Origin: a virus
Length of the DNA stretch: 35,201 nucleotides
Direction: 5' to 3' (one strand)
Virus record (IMG/VR): IMGVR_UViG_3300032006_000034
Span: 1-35,201 of that record
Both the position numbers and the translations under genes were made by a program. Shown here in pieces: positions 27,945 to 35,201 of the stretch (position 1 is its first letter; each line of letters opens with the position of its first letter). The notes beneath the pieces were generated by a model that saw only the letters and a list, made by a program, of their open reading frames with translations, was not told the origin of the DNA and made no database searches.

Positions 27945-29093
27945 CTATGAGTAGTAATAAAGTTTCTTATCTGTGCCATTAATCTTAATTGTGATATATC
28001 CTTCACGATCACCTGTGGTTGCACTAGATGATGTTGTGTTTGTTTTCCAATCTGTTTTTCCATAAAAATTAACTTGATCTGTGTCACCATCACCTAAGTT
28101 TGAAGTGCCTGTTGTTGAGAATGTTATCACTGAAATTGTTCCTGATGATACAGTATCAATATATGCTATACCATCAACGTATAAATCCTTCCACTCTTTT
28201 GTTGAACTACCAAGATCATAATCGTTGTCAGTATCAGGAATTAAATCATTAATTATTCTTAATGGTGTGCCGTCACCTTTTTTCCAAGATATTTGTGAAG
28301 TTCCGATAAAGAATCTATCATCATTGTTTTGTGTGAAATTATAAGTATCGCCTGTTGGCACATTGAAGTGCATCTTAGAGCTTGTTGCATCTATTCCTGT
28401 TGTGCCATTTGCTAATGTGTCAGTTCCTGTTAAGTCAAACTCTAATCTGCAAATACTTGTAATGTCATAAGTTGCCATATTCAAATTACTTGTTGCAGTT
28501 CCAACCCAACTACTGCCTGTTGCTTCTAAATCGACTTCACTTCCATCTGATTTTCTAACAGTAAGATGATCTGAATTATCTGAATCTGCAAATAATTTTA
28601 CATGATTTGTTGCAGGGTTTGATGGCGATACAATATTGTCAAAATCAATAAAACTTGATTTTAATGAACCACATAAGATCGGTTCAGCTGTAACAATTCC
28701 AAGAGTATCACTAAATGAAAATTGTCCTGAACCTGAATTAAAATAAAATGATTTTGTTGCAGGAACACGAAAACTCATACCGTATGCGTCACCACTATTG
28801 TAAATTGCTTCAATACCATAATCACTTGTTGTTAAAGCATCGCCTGCACCTTCGCTTGTTGCAAACTTCAATCTATCTAGGTCCAAAATATCATAAGTTC
28901 TCATATTTAGATCAGCAGTTGCTAGTGTTGAAAATTGTCCTCTAACTTCTGTATTATTTACACTACCTGATACAGCAGACTTTTCTGCTGATGAAATAAT
29001 ATTTTTGTTTAAACTGTAAAGTGTCGAAGTGTCATTAGAAATATCTTTGATTTTTTTACCGAATGTTTTTTTCCCTTTTGCCTTTCCACTCAT
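27945..29093 (-). CDS. Tail fiber-like virion protein
   Basis: 382 residues. A basic N-terminus (MSGKAKGKKTFGKKIKDISN) is followed by beta-rich, Ser/Thr/Asp/Gly-rich sequence. Two related units start near ADLNMRTYDILDLDRLKF (about 60) and SNLNMATYDITSICRLEF (about 202). A DTDNDYDLGSSTKEWKDLYV segment near 285 is shared in style with many marine phage fibers. Likely part of a fiber or its trimeric shaft. ATGA overlap with the hub gene upstream. Confidence 0.68.
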   Translation of the reverse strand: MSGKAKGKKTFGKKIKDISNDTSTLYSLNKNIISSAEKSAVSGSVNNTEVRGQFSTLATADLNMRTYDILDLDRLKFATSEGAGDALTTSDYGIEAIYNSGDAYGMSFRVPATKSFYFNSGSGQFSFSDTLGIVTAEPILCGSLKSSFIDFDNIVSPSNPATNHVKLFADSDNSDHLTVRKSDGSEVDLEATGSSWVGTATSNLNMATYDITSICRLEFDLTGTDTLANGTTGIDATSSKMHFNVPTGDTYNFTQNNDDRFFIGTSQISWKKGDGTPLRIINDLIPDTDNDYDLGSSTKEWKDLYVDGIAYIDTVSSGTISVITFSTTGTSNLGDGDTDQVNFYGKTDWKTNTTSSSATTGDREGYITIKINGTDKKLYYYS

Positions 29094-31744
29094 ATTCTTT
29101 TAACCCCTGTTATTTTTCTTACAAATCCTCCTGCACCACCATCTGTGCCATTTACAGTATATTCAATTTTTTTGGCTACCAATTTTATTGTGTTTGCACT
29201 ACCTGTATCTGAGAGATTTACAAGCTTGTTATCTTTCAAATAAAATGAATATCCAAATTTAATATCAGGATCACAAATTCCTTCACCCTCTATTTCAAAG
29301 GCTTGGTATCTGAATTTTTCAATTTGTTCTTGTGATTCTACATCTGTTTGTAATTGCCTATAGTTTGTTGTTGTAGGTCTTTCTAGAAATTTCGGTTCAA
29401 TATTCCTAGTTGTGTCCTGTCCACTTACTGCCAATAATTGCTTTGTAAAGCAGAAATTATCAATGCTTAGTCTTGCTATCATTTCAACAGGGTTTGTCAT
29501 AATTTCACTAAATCTGCCAGCTAATGGATCATAGCGACCTTCATCATCATAACTCTCTTGTGTTTGTATGCTAATCATTCTCAAATTCTTCCATTCAAAA
29601 ACTTCTGTAACTTCTAGTTCTGGCACAATAAGATTGCTTGGTGTGTTTACCCATCTTTTTGTTACTCTTGCCCTATAGATCTTAAATGCAGATAATGGCA
29701 AAACAATTTCCTCCCAATTATCATCAAAGGCAATAGTAAAGTCCTGCACTACTACATTGTCACTTGTATCATAGCAAGTGCATCTCATTTTATAATCTGC
29801 TGACCAACCTCTAGGTGTTTCAGTTGATCCTGTCATGTAAAACCATTTTAGTTTTATGGCAAATTTTAACGCATCACAAGTTCCTAATTCTTTAGAATCT
29901 GTTTGATTGAATCCTGATTTACCACTAGGTGTTAAGTGCATATTTGTAGGATCAAAGGTTACAGGTTCATAACTTGAGTTTGAATCCCCTCCAAATTTAC
30001 TTCCAATAGTTTGTGATGAATAACTGTTTGAAGGAAATGGGAATCTAAAACACGCCCAAGCACCAATAGAATAATAATTTGGAACTGTGAAAACATAACC
30101 AAGCCATGCTGATGCTGGTGTGTATCTGTATTCATATTCTACTGCTGAACCATAACCGTAATTTGTATCAGGATTGCTTCCACCATTTGCTAAAGTTGCT
30201 ACACCTTGACCATTATACATATTGTGCATAACATGAAAACAGTCATTGCCTTTGTCTATTGATGTTGCCTCTGATTGCCATTGTGAACCTGTCCATCTAT
30301 AGTTAAACCCTTCATCTATTACTGCTACAACATCATTTGAATCAGGTTCTTTGATTACCTTCCAATTAGTTCCGTCATACTGAATAGGTTTTCCACTACC
30401 TGTTAATCCAAAGTTTGTGAGTGAACCTGTGCATAATACTCTAAGACCTCTATACAAATTAGTGCTAAATTTGTATTCAGCAGGGATTTGACTAGGATTG
30501 TTTGATACTTTACAATCAACCCAAGTTCTAAAATGATCCTCATCTCTTATTACAAGGTTAGAATCCCAGCAACCGTATTTTCCCAAATCATTAGTTCCAC
30601 TTTCTTGATTACTTGAATTTGGTCTTGAACCTGAATTTCGCCAAGCTTTGTAACCATCTAAACCACTAGGTGAAGTTCCTAATTTTGTATAAGGTGAATA
30701 TCTAAAGTCTGAACCAATTAGATCTTTAGCAGTTTGTGAAGTCCAATTTGTCGGAGGCGTAGATGTATTATTGTTTATTGATGATTTGTAAGTTACACCA
30801 TTATGTGATACTCTAGAATTTTGAGGATATGTTACACCTGATTGCCAAGCAGGCGTTAAATTAAATTCCTCTTTACGTCCTGCAAACTCAGATGAGTTAC
30901 TAGGAAAACTGCCATAACCAACTGCACCTTTGCCTACAATAACTGTGCCAGATTTTGATTCATTAGTTCCTTCTGTAGAATAGATAGGTGTTGTAATAGC
31001 ATTTTCAACTGTTGTTAAATTACTTGAAGGTTTTGAACCACTTGAAAAACCACGTAGATACAAATTTGCATCTGCACTTGGTTTATCCTCAAAAGCAAGT
31101 TCGTAAAAATCATTTGCTCCACCATTAGATATTGTTGTGCCAAGCCTGTCTATAACTTCATTCATACCATCATAACAAAACATTTCCTTTGAACCAAAGT
31201 CATAATTATTGGCTGTCCATTTTGGCAATTCATTATAGCTTGTATCATTTTGCTTTTCTATAGTTACTTGGGCTGAACCTTTATTCGAGTTGTATTTATC
31301 AGCAATATCTTGAATTACCTCCTGTGCATTTGCATAGTAATACTGCTTTGCAAAATGAACCTGTTGTAAATGTCTCTCTTGACCTAGAAGTTCTATCTCT
31401 AATCTATTGCCATCTTGAATTGTTTTCTTTGGCATTAATGTATCAACTTCAAGAATTCTTGAGTATGTATCACCATTTCTATCTGTTAGTAAAATTTTGA
31501 TTTTATCAAACTCGTCTAAAATTGGCGTAACAGGACTTGATGCTGTTCCTGAATCACTTGTAATAAAATGACCATCTCTTGCATTTAGAATTAGTTTGGC
31601 AGAATTAACCTCACCAGATCCTACATCTGTGAAATTTTCTATTGCTACGACATGGCTTGAAATGTCTAATGAATAAGGATAACTTGTGTATGTTGTGTTT
31701 GTATCACTACCGATATATGTAACAGTATAGGACCAATTTGCCAT
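29090..31744 (-). CDS. Baseplate hub-like protein with carbohydrate-binding insert
   Basis: 884 residues. The first ~130 look like a tail-hub beta domain: VAIENFTDVGSGEVNSAKLI, DEFDKIKILLTDRNGDTYSR and RLEIELLGQERHLQ. Near residues 300-335 is a WQSGVTYPQNSRVSHNGVTY ... W module like CBM5/12 chitin-binding domains. A long beta-rich middle follows, with the C-terminus (~830 on) again hub-like (FGYSFYLKDNKLVNL, then KLVAKKIEYTV). Repeated hub segments at both ends flank the insert. It probably forms or caps the tail tip and touches the host surface. Assigned by pattern, no catalytic site seen. Confidence 0.68.
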   Translation of the reverse strand: MANWSYTVTYIGSDTNTTYTSYPYSLDISSHVVAIENFTDVGSGEVNSAKLILNARDGHFITSDSGTASSPVTPILDEFDKIKILLTDRNGDTYSRILEVDTLMPKKTIQDGNRLEIELLGQERHLQQVHFAKQYYYANAQEVIQDIADKYNSNKGSAQVTIEKQNDTSYNELPKWTANNYDFGSKEMFCYDGMNEVIDRLGTTISNGGANDFYELAFEDKPSADANLYLRGFSSGSKPSSNLTTVENAITTPIYSTEGTNESKSGTVIVGKGAVGYGSFPSNSSEFAGRKEEFNLTPAWQSGVTYPQNSRVSHNGVTYKSSINNNTSTPPTNWTSQTAKDLIGSDFRYSPYTKLGTSPSGLDGYKAWRNSGSRPNSSNQESGTNDLGKYGCWDSNLVIRDEDHFRTWVDCKVSNNPSQIPAEYKFSTNLYRGLRVLCTGSLTNFGLTGSGKPIQYDGTNWKVIKEPDSNDVVAVIDEGFNYRWTGSQWQSEATSIDKGNDCFHVMHNMYNGQGVATLANGGSNPDTNYGYGSAVEYEYRYTPASAWLGYVFTVPNYYSIGAWACFRFPFPSNSYSSQTIGSKFGGDSNSSYEPVTFDPTNMHLTPSGKSGFNQTDSKELGTCDALKFAIKLKWFYMTGSTETPRGWSADYKMRCTCYDTSDNVVVQDFTIAFDDNWEEIVLPLSAFKIYRARVTKRWVNTPSNLIVPELEVTEVFEWKNLRMISIQTQESYDDEGRYDPLAGRFSEIMTNPVEMIARLSIDNFCFTKQLLAVSGQDTTRNIEPKFLERPTTTNYRQLQTDVESQEQIEKFRYQAFEIEGEGICDPDIKFGYSFYLKDNKLVNLSDTGSANTIKLVAKKIEYTVNGTDGGAGGFVRKITGVKRI

Positions 31745-32275
31745 CTAACTCACACCAAGTCTTGCAATATCACCATTATATCTTAGTCTTACAATAAATC
31801 CTGTTTTACCTGTGAATTCATACTCATCTATTATTTCAAAGTGTTCTAATATCAAACCATTAGTTGAAGTTGGTCTTGTATTATACTCATAACGTTCATC
31901 ATTTCGTATTCCAAATCTACCAAAGGGATATGCTGAATTTGTCTTATCCTCTCTTTGCCAATTTCTAAAATATGCAACTGCTCCTGCTGATCCTCCTGAA
32001 TTATCAAAATATCCTGTAAGTTCAAACATAACTGTTGCTAAACCTGTGTCTTGTAACCCACTAGGATTATTGCTATCTGGCACAGGATTTTCTTGAGTTA
32101 CTAATGTCATAGTTGAGCTATATGTATCGACATGAGACTTTGCATCTGGCACAGTTGAAGCCCCATTTGTAGAACTTGTATCAAATTCAACCTTATCAGT
32201 TACATCAGTTTCTTGATCATTAGAAGATCCTGTTGAAGTTAGTCTGTAAATACAGATATTTCCATTAACTGCCAT
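31745..32275 (-). CDS. Tail-associated virion protein
   Basis: 176 residues, beta-rich: ICIYRLTSTGSSNDQETDVT, TVMFELTGYFDNSGG, then ILEHFEIIDEYEFTGKTGFI and VRLRYNGDIARLGV at the end. Size and beta content fit a distal-tail or tube-initiator-like protein beside the hub, but the family is not recognised. One base from the hub gene; TAATG overlap upstream. Confidence 0.58.
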   Translation of the reverse strand: MAVNGNICIYRLTSTGSSNDQETDVTDKVEFDTSSTNGASTVPDAKSHVDTYSSTMTLVTQENPVPDSNNPSGLQDTGLATVMFELTGYFDNSGGSAGAVAYFRNWQREDKTNSAYPFGRFGIRNDERYEYNTRPTSTNGLILEHFEIIDEYEFTGKTGFIVRLRYNGDIARLGVS

Positions 32276-32898
32276 TATGGTATTCCTATTGCTTTGTCTT
32301 GCAATCCTATTGTAGCAACCCCTTGATTCCTAACTTGTTTTAATGTAGCAACCATATTGTTACCACCATTATTTACAAATCCTGTAGATGATGAGATAAT
32401 CACAGGACTTAGACCTAATTGCCTTCTGCGTTGTTCTTCTCTATTGAAAAAAGCATTTTGTTCTCTTTGCATATTTCTTTTGAATCTTTTATCAAACGGT
32501 GAGCCTGCTTTTGTTAATTGGTCCACTAATGTTTTAATTATTAATGGCACTATTTCGGCTGCCAAAACTGCTCCTCCAATAATTGGAATTGCCCTAAGGA
32601 CCATTTTTGGTAGTGCCTTCATTATCATTTGTGGAAGTTGTTGCATTAACATTCCCATAGGATTCATAGCACCAGCTTTGCCTTGTTGCATTATTCCTTT
32701 CATACCTTCTATTCCACCAAAAGCTAATGGCAAGTCTAATCCTGCCATTCCAAATCCTTTTTCGCCTCCTGTATTTTGCTTAAAATTATCTATTATTTCA
32801 TTTGCTAAATTATCACTATCTTGAGCTTCTGCTGTCCTATTATCATCTATTTCAACATTAATATCAATTTCATTTGTGGCATGGATTTCTTCTGGCAT
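32275..32898 (-). CDS. Short hydrophobic tape-measure-like protein
   Basis: 207 residues from the ATG at 32898 (GGTG upstream; GTG at 32907 less likely). A negatively charged N-terminus, then a Met/Gly/Leu-rich hydrophobic region (GMLMQQLPQMIMKALPKMVL, then AIPIIGGAVLAAEIVPLII) and a basic C-terminus (RFKRNMQREQNAFFNREEQR). Position between neck and tail-tip genes and membrane-like segments match a tape-measure protein, yet it is very short, implying either a short tail or another tape protein outside the window. Call is tentative. Confidence 0.5.
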   Translation of the reverse strand: MPEEIHATNEIDINVEIDDNRTAEAQDSDNLANEIIDNFKQNTGGEKGFGMAGLDLPLAFGGIEGMKGIMQQGKAGAMNPMGMLMQQLPQMIMKALPKMVLRAIPIIGGAVLAAEIVPLIIKTLVDQLTKAGSPFDKRFKRNMQREQNAFFNREEQRRRQLGLSPVIISSSTGFVNNGGNNMVATLKQVRNQGVATIGLQDKAIGIP

Positions 32899-32899
32899 C

Positions 32900-33496
32900 T
32901 TATACACCTAATTCAGTTGCATTGTCTTTAAGAAACTTTCTTAAACCTTTTACAAGTTCATTACCAAATTTTTTATTTCCACGCTTAAGTGTCCAATATA
33001 GGACTTTACGTGGTTTTATTCCACTTACAAAATGACCTTTTGAAAAGGCATAGACACTATCAGGATTTGCATTACTGCTTAGTGCCTGTGTTAATGTTTG
33101 TGATTGTGATCCTGTAGTGCCTCCAACTTCCCAGCGTAATGCTTTTGCCTTCTTAGGTGCAATAAAATGTCTCTTAGTTCCATATTCAAAAAATGCCCAT
33201 AATGGCACATTTCCTGTTTCTTGATCAAAGTAGTTTACTTTGAAAACAAGTTTCAATCTACCACTTTGAGAATACTTGTTTGCTAATTTAATTTCTAATG
33301 AGTTTGCATAACGTTCTGATAGTTGTTGACCAACTGCTATACTATAAAATAAATCGCCATAAACTCTTTCTGCAATTTTTAATCCGTTTTTTCTCACCCA
33401 TTCTCTTGCTCTGTGTGGTATAGAACCTAATCTAAAATCAATAATATCATCAACATCTCGTTCCTTTCTATTAACAGGTAATTTTTTTTTTACCAT
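32900..33496 (-). CDS. HK97 gp10-like neck/tail-completion protein
   Basis: 198 residues. The core LWAFFEYGTKRHFIAPKKAK at about 96-115, followed by ALRWEVGG, then AFSKGHFVSGIKPRKVLYWT, is the HK97 gp10-like pattern (E-x-G-T-x-x-x-x-I-x-P-K-x-A-K-x-L, later H-x-x-G-x-x-P). These proteins sit at the head-tail joint and complete the tail. The neighbours agree (tube and terminator just upstream). Starts in a TAATG overlap with the upstream gene. Confidence 0.75.
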   Translation of the reverse strand: MVKKKLPVNRKERDVDDIIDFRLGSIPHRAREWVRKNGLKIAERVYGDLFYSIAVGQQLSERYANSLEIKLANKYSQSGRLKLVFKVNYFDQETGNVPLWAFFEYGTKRHFIAPKKAKALRWEVGGTTGSQSQTLTQALSSNANPDSVYAFSKGHFVSGIKPRKVLYWTLKRGNKKFGNELVKGLRKFLKDNATELGV

Positions 33497-33939
33497 TATG
33501 CAACAGTTACAGTATCGCCTGTTATTTGGATTCTGCCAACGATTGCTACGCCTCCAACCCCTGAAAGTCTTTGGACCTCTAGGTGAGGAATTGTGCCTGT
33601 AGCACTAATTGTTTTACTACTGCCAGAAACATCTGTTGCTACTATTTTGTATGTATTTTCAGGTAATGCACCATTGGCATCTCTCTTAGTTTGAAAAATC
33701 AAATTTGAAGCTCCTGAATCATCTTCAAGTTCAGGCGTAGAACACAATAATGTAAAATCAATAGAGTTATCACCAGCTCCATAAAAATAAACTACACCAC
33801 CACCAGATGTGACCTCTCTTGATATTGGTCTATCTAGATTTAGCTTACAATCTTGCATTAAAATAAAAGTGTCATTTCCTGTTTTTAGTAATAGTTTTTC
33901 ATTATTTACTAATTCAGTAATTGCACCAATATCTGCCAT
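33496..33939 (-). CDS. Major tail tube protein candidate
   Basis: 147 residues, all beta: LLLKTGNDTFILMQDCKLNL, REVTSGGGVVYFYGAGDNSI and DFTLLCSTPEL, then GTIPHLEVQRLSGVGGVAIV. The length and strand-rich layout fit tail tube proteins, and it lies between tail terminator and neck genes. No diagnostic motif, so it rests on pattern and order. Confidence 0.6.
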   Translation of the reverse strand: MADIGAITELVNNEKLLLKTGNDTFILMQDCKLNLDRPISREVTSGGGVVYFYGAGDNSIDFTLLCSTPELEDDSGASNLIFQTKRDANGALPENTYKIVATDVSGSSKTISATGTIPHLEVQRLSGVGGVAIVGRIQITGDTVTVA

Positions 33940-33972
33940 ATTATTACTTAGGAATTTGACTAAATAGAACTA

Positions 33973-34473
33973 TTAGTTTGTGTGCATTATAACATGGAAA
34001 TGAATTGATCTGCCTTGAATTGGTTTTCCATTATCACTAGCATTAAATACACTAACCCTTTCAGGAAAGGACCAATCACATTTAGGATCAGATGAATCAT
34101 CAGGGTTTCTGAGTTCAAAATTAGCTTTTAGGGTTTGCATAGTTTGTTTTCCTAAGTTATCTAGTAATTTTTCAACCTCTCTTCCATCTTGAGCATCATC
34201 TACTAGGACCAAAAGATAGTGACAATCATGCCTAGTTGACTTTGAGGCATTACTCTCTACAACCCCATCTGGTTCTTGTTCTTCTAAGTTATCCTCATTA
34301 GCAATAAAACAAAACGGTGTTGTGTGTGCTGAGATATTATCAGCATAAGGTCTGCCTACAAAAACATCAACAAGTTTGGCTGGTTCACCTGTTGAATCAT
34401 ATAATGCAGGATCATCTTTGAGAATATCTCGTATTCTTGTCTTTACTGCATGGTGATCGACTTCTGTAACCAT
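33973..34473 (-). CDS. Tail terminator protein candidate
   Basis: 166 residues. N-terminal helix (HHAVKTRIRDILKDDPALYD), then VDVFVGRPYADNISAHTTPF and CFIA, HYLLVLVDDAQDGREVEKLL, and SIHFHVIMHT at the end, an alpha/beta sandwich of the size of gpU-like tail terminators, which stop tail polymerisation and join it to the head. The gene lies directly before the tube in transcription order. Inferred from fold impression and context. Confidence 0.58.
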   Translation of the reverse strand: MVTEVDHHAVKTRIRDILKDDPALYDSTGEPAKLVDVFVGRPYADNISAHTTPFCFIANEDNLEEQEPDGVVESNASKSTRHDCHYLLVLVDDAQDGREVEKLLDNLGKQTMQTLKANFELRNPDDSSDPKCDWSFPERVSVFNASDNGKPIQGRSIHFHVIMHTN

Positions 34474-34475
34474 AA

Positions 34476-34793
34476 TTAACTCGTTGGTAGTTTCTTATCA
34501 ACTTTAACAGACATTAGTTTTGTAGTTTTTTCATTTCCACTTTTTGTTAATACGACCTGTGCTACATAACTGCCATCTAGGTTTTGAGTTTGAGTTTCTG
34601 TCATAGTCCAACTTACATTTGGACTTGATATTGAAAGATTTGCAGTAAATTTATTTGTGAGTAAATCTTTTGATACTAAATTAAGTTTTGCTGTTGTATA
34701 TGTAGATATGTCTGCATTACTACCATCAGGATTTAGGATCTTAATACTGTAAGAATCCCCAAACTCCCCTTGAACGAAATTAATATCTGCCAT
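34476..34793 (-). CDS. Small baseplate/neck-type virion protein
   Basis: 105 residues, beta-rich: GDSYSIKILNPDGSNADIST, KLNLVSKDLLTNKFTANLSI and SWTMTETQTQNLDGSYVAQV. The pattern of short strands with an NPDGS turn resembles the small N-terminal domain of baseplate upper proteins (BppU-like), but no clear family. TAATG overlap with the repeat protein upstream. Confidence 0.55.
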   Translation of the reverse strand: MADINFVQGEFGDSYSIKILNPDGSNADISTYTTAKLNLVSKDLLTNKFTANLSISSPNVSWTMTETQTQNLDGSYVAQVVLTKSGNEKTTKLMSVKVDKKLPTS

Positions 34794-35201
34794 TAGTATT
34801 CATCAGTCCTAATGCTAGTGCTTCGTTTAGTTATTTCAGAACTATCTGCACGTTTTGTTGTTATAGATTCACTTGCCCTAGATAACAAATATGCAATAGC
34901 CTCTCTTGCCCTGCCTGATAATATTGAAAGTGAATCGGATATTGAAACTGATTCAGTAATGGTTTTGTATCTAACAATGGTCCTAGAAACTGCATCTGAG
35001 ATAGAAATTGATTCAGAAAGTCCTCTAAATGATGTTAATACCCTAGCTAAAACATCAGATATTGAGATTGATTCAGTTAATGTTCTTGCATAACCCTTTA
35101 CTTTTCCTATTGTATCTGATATGCTTACTGATTCAGATAAGCTTCTAATTCCTGATTTTGTTCTTGCCAATGAATCTGAAACACTAATTGATTCTGATAA
35201 T
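34793..35201 (-). CDS. 20-residue SESISISD repeat protein, 5' end cut by window
   Basis: The open frame continues without stop to base 35200, so no start is visible; the TTG at 35170 is internal to a repeat. Five copies of a 20-residue unit with core (L/I)(S/T)ES(V/I)S(I/V)SD are present, followed by a charged, Ser/Arg-rich end (ASESITTKRADSSEITKRST). Similar Ser-Glu-Ser-Ile-Ser-Asp repeats occur, as I recall, in thaumarchaeal cell-surface proteins. Probably a virion or surface protein; repeats may be spacers or adhesive. The distribution of acidic and Ser residues suggests a stiff rod. Confidence 0.7.
   Translation of the reverse strand, partial: LSESISVSDSLARTKSGIRSLSESVSISDTIGKVKGYARTLTESISISDVLARVLTSFRGLSESISISDAVSRTIVRYKTITESVSISDSLSILSGRAREAIAYLLSRASESITTKRADSSEITKRSTSIRTDEY
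34901..35200 (-). repeat. Five tandem 60-bp repeats
   Basis: Five head-to-tail 60-bp units encode the 20-residue SESISISD repeat. Units differ at synonymous and conservative positions, so they are old or diversified, and they run to the window edge, meaning more units may lie beyond. Confidence 0.8.

Noticed and set aside
35168-35170. TTG start for the SESISISD protein
   Set aside because: The frame stays open upstream to the window edge with another repeat unit, so this codon is internal.
1-35201. Circular closure of the window
   Set aside because: Joining base 1 to base 35201 does not continue the reading frame of the left-edge gene into the SESISISD repeat frame, and no terminal direct repeat was seen, so I do not claim a complete circular genome.
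34901-35201. CRISPR-like array from the 60-bp periodicity
   Set aside because: Units are contiguous, coding and without spacers; they encode a protein repeat.
1-35201. tRNA genes, integrase or attachment sites
   Set aside because: No cloverleaf-like sequence with a T-loop motif and no tyrosine or serine recombinase motifs were seen, so a provirus state cannot be supported from this window.

Overview
The window looks like part of the genome of a tailed (head-tail, Caudoviricetes-type) archaeal virus, or a provirus of one. It is visibly AT-rich, and every gene I can support reads on the minus strand. Genes are packed head to tail, with ATGA, TAATG or TGA overlaps at most junctions. Pointers to an archaeal host, most likely an ammonia-oxidising Nitrososphaeria (Thaumarchaeota), are: an Hjc-like Holliday junction resolvase, archaeal TATA-like boxes about 26-30 nt upstream of leaderless-looking start codons, T-rich terminators, GGTGA ribosome binding sites, matrixin-type proteases, and a 20-residue SESISISD repeat protein of a kind I associate with thaumarchaeal surface and virion proteins. 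The host assignment is an inference. No integrase, tRNA, rRNA or CRISPR was seen.

Layout in the direction of transcription (from base 35201 down to 1): (1) 35201-27780, tail module: the repeat protein cut by the window edge, a small baseplate-like protein, tail terminator and tail tube candidates, an HK97 gp10-like neck protein, a short hydrophobic tape-measure candidate, a large baseplate-hub-like protein carrying a chitin-binding-like module, a fiber-like protein and two small helical or membrane proteins. (2) 27508-18530, accessory and DNA-metabolism region: Hjc-like resolvase, ribbon-helix-helix and winged-helix regulators, a Dam-type adenine methyltransferase, a DUF559/VSR-like nuclease, a divergent calcineurin-like phosphoesterase, a DUF932 protein, and an unusual density of tiny Cys-rich (zinc-finger-like) proteins, many under 50 residues. 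(3) 18477-15294: two matrixin-like zinc proteases plus small unknown proteins, closed by a strong T-rich terminator. (4) 15225-12227: a four-gene cassette of ParB-like protein, CmoA-like carboxy-SAM synthase, stand-alone asparagine-synthetase-like ligase and DNA cytosine-5 methyltransferase. (5) 12197-4317, packaging and head module: small terminase, a terminase large subunit split into separate ATPase and nuclease genes, portal, Mu F-like minor head protein, a membrane protein, protease-scaffold fusion, decoration protein, major capsid protein and connector candidate. (6) 3895-1: virion surface and fiber proteins, including a LamG-domain protein, then the start of one more gene running off the left edge.

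The most exciting content is cassette (4). The CmoA homolog should convert SAM plus prephenate to carboxy-SAM. The neighbouring C5 methyltransferase has both residues that line the cofactor methyl pocket replaced: the Gln after the catalytic Cys is Ala82, and the motif X Asn is Arg310. An Arg there could hold the carboxylate of carboxy-SAM. The asparagine-synthetase-like enzyme could then amidate a carboxyl group. I infer a viral DNA hypermodification pathway, cytosine to 5-carboxymethylcytosine to an amide. I do not know of a described natural system of this kind, and the product is untested.
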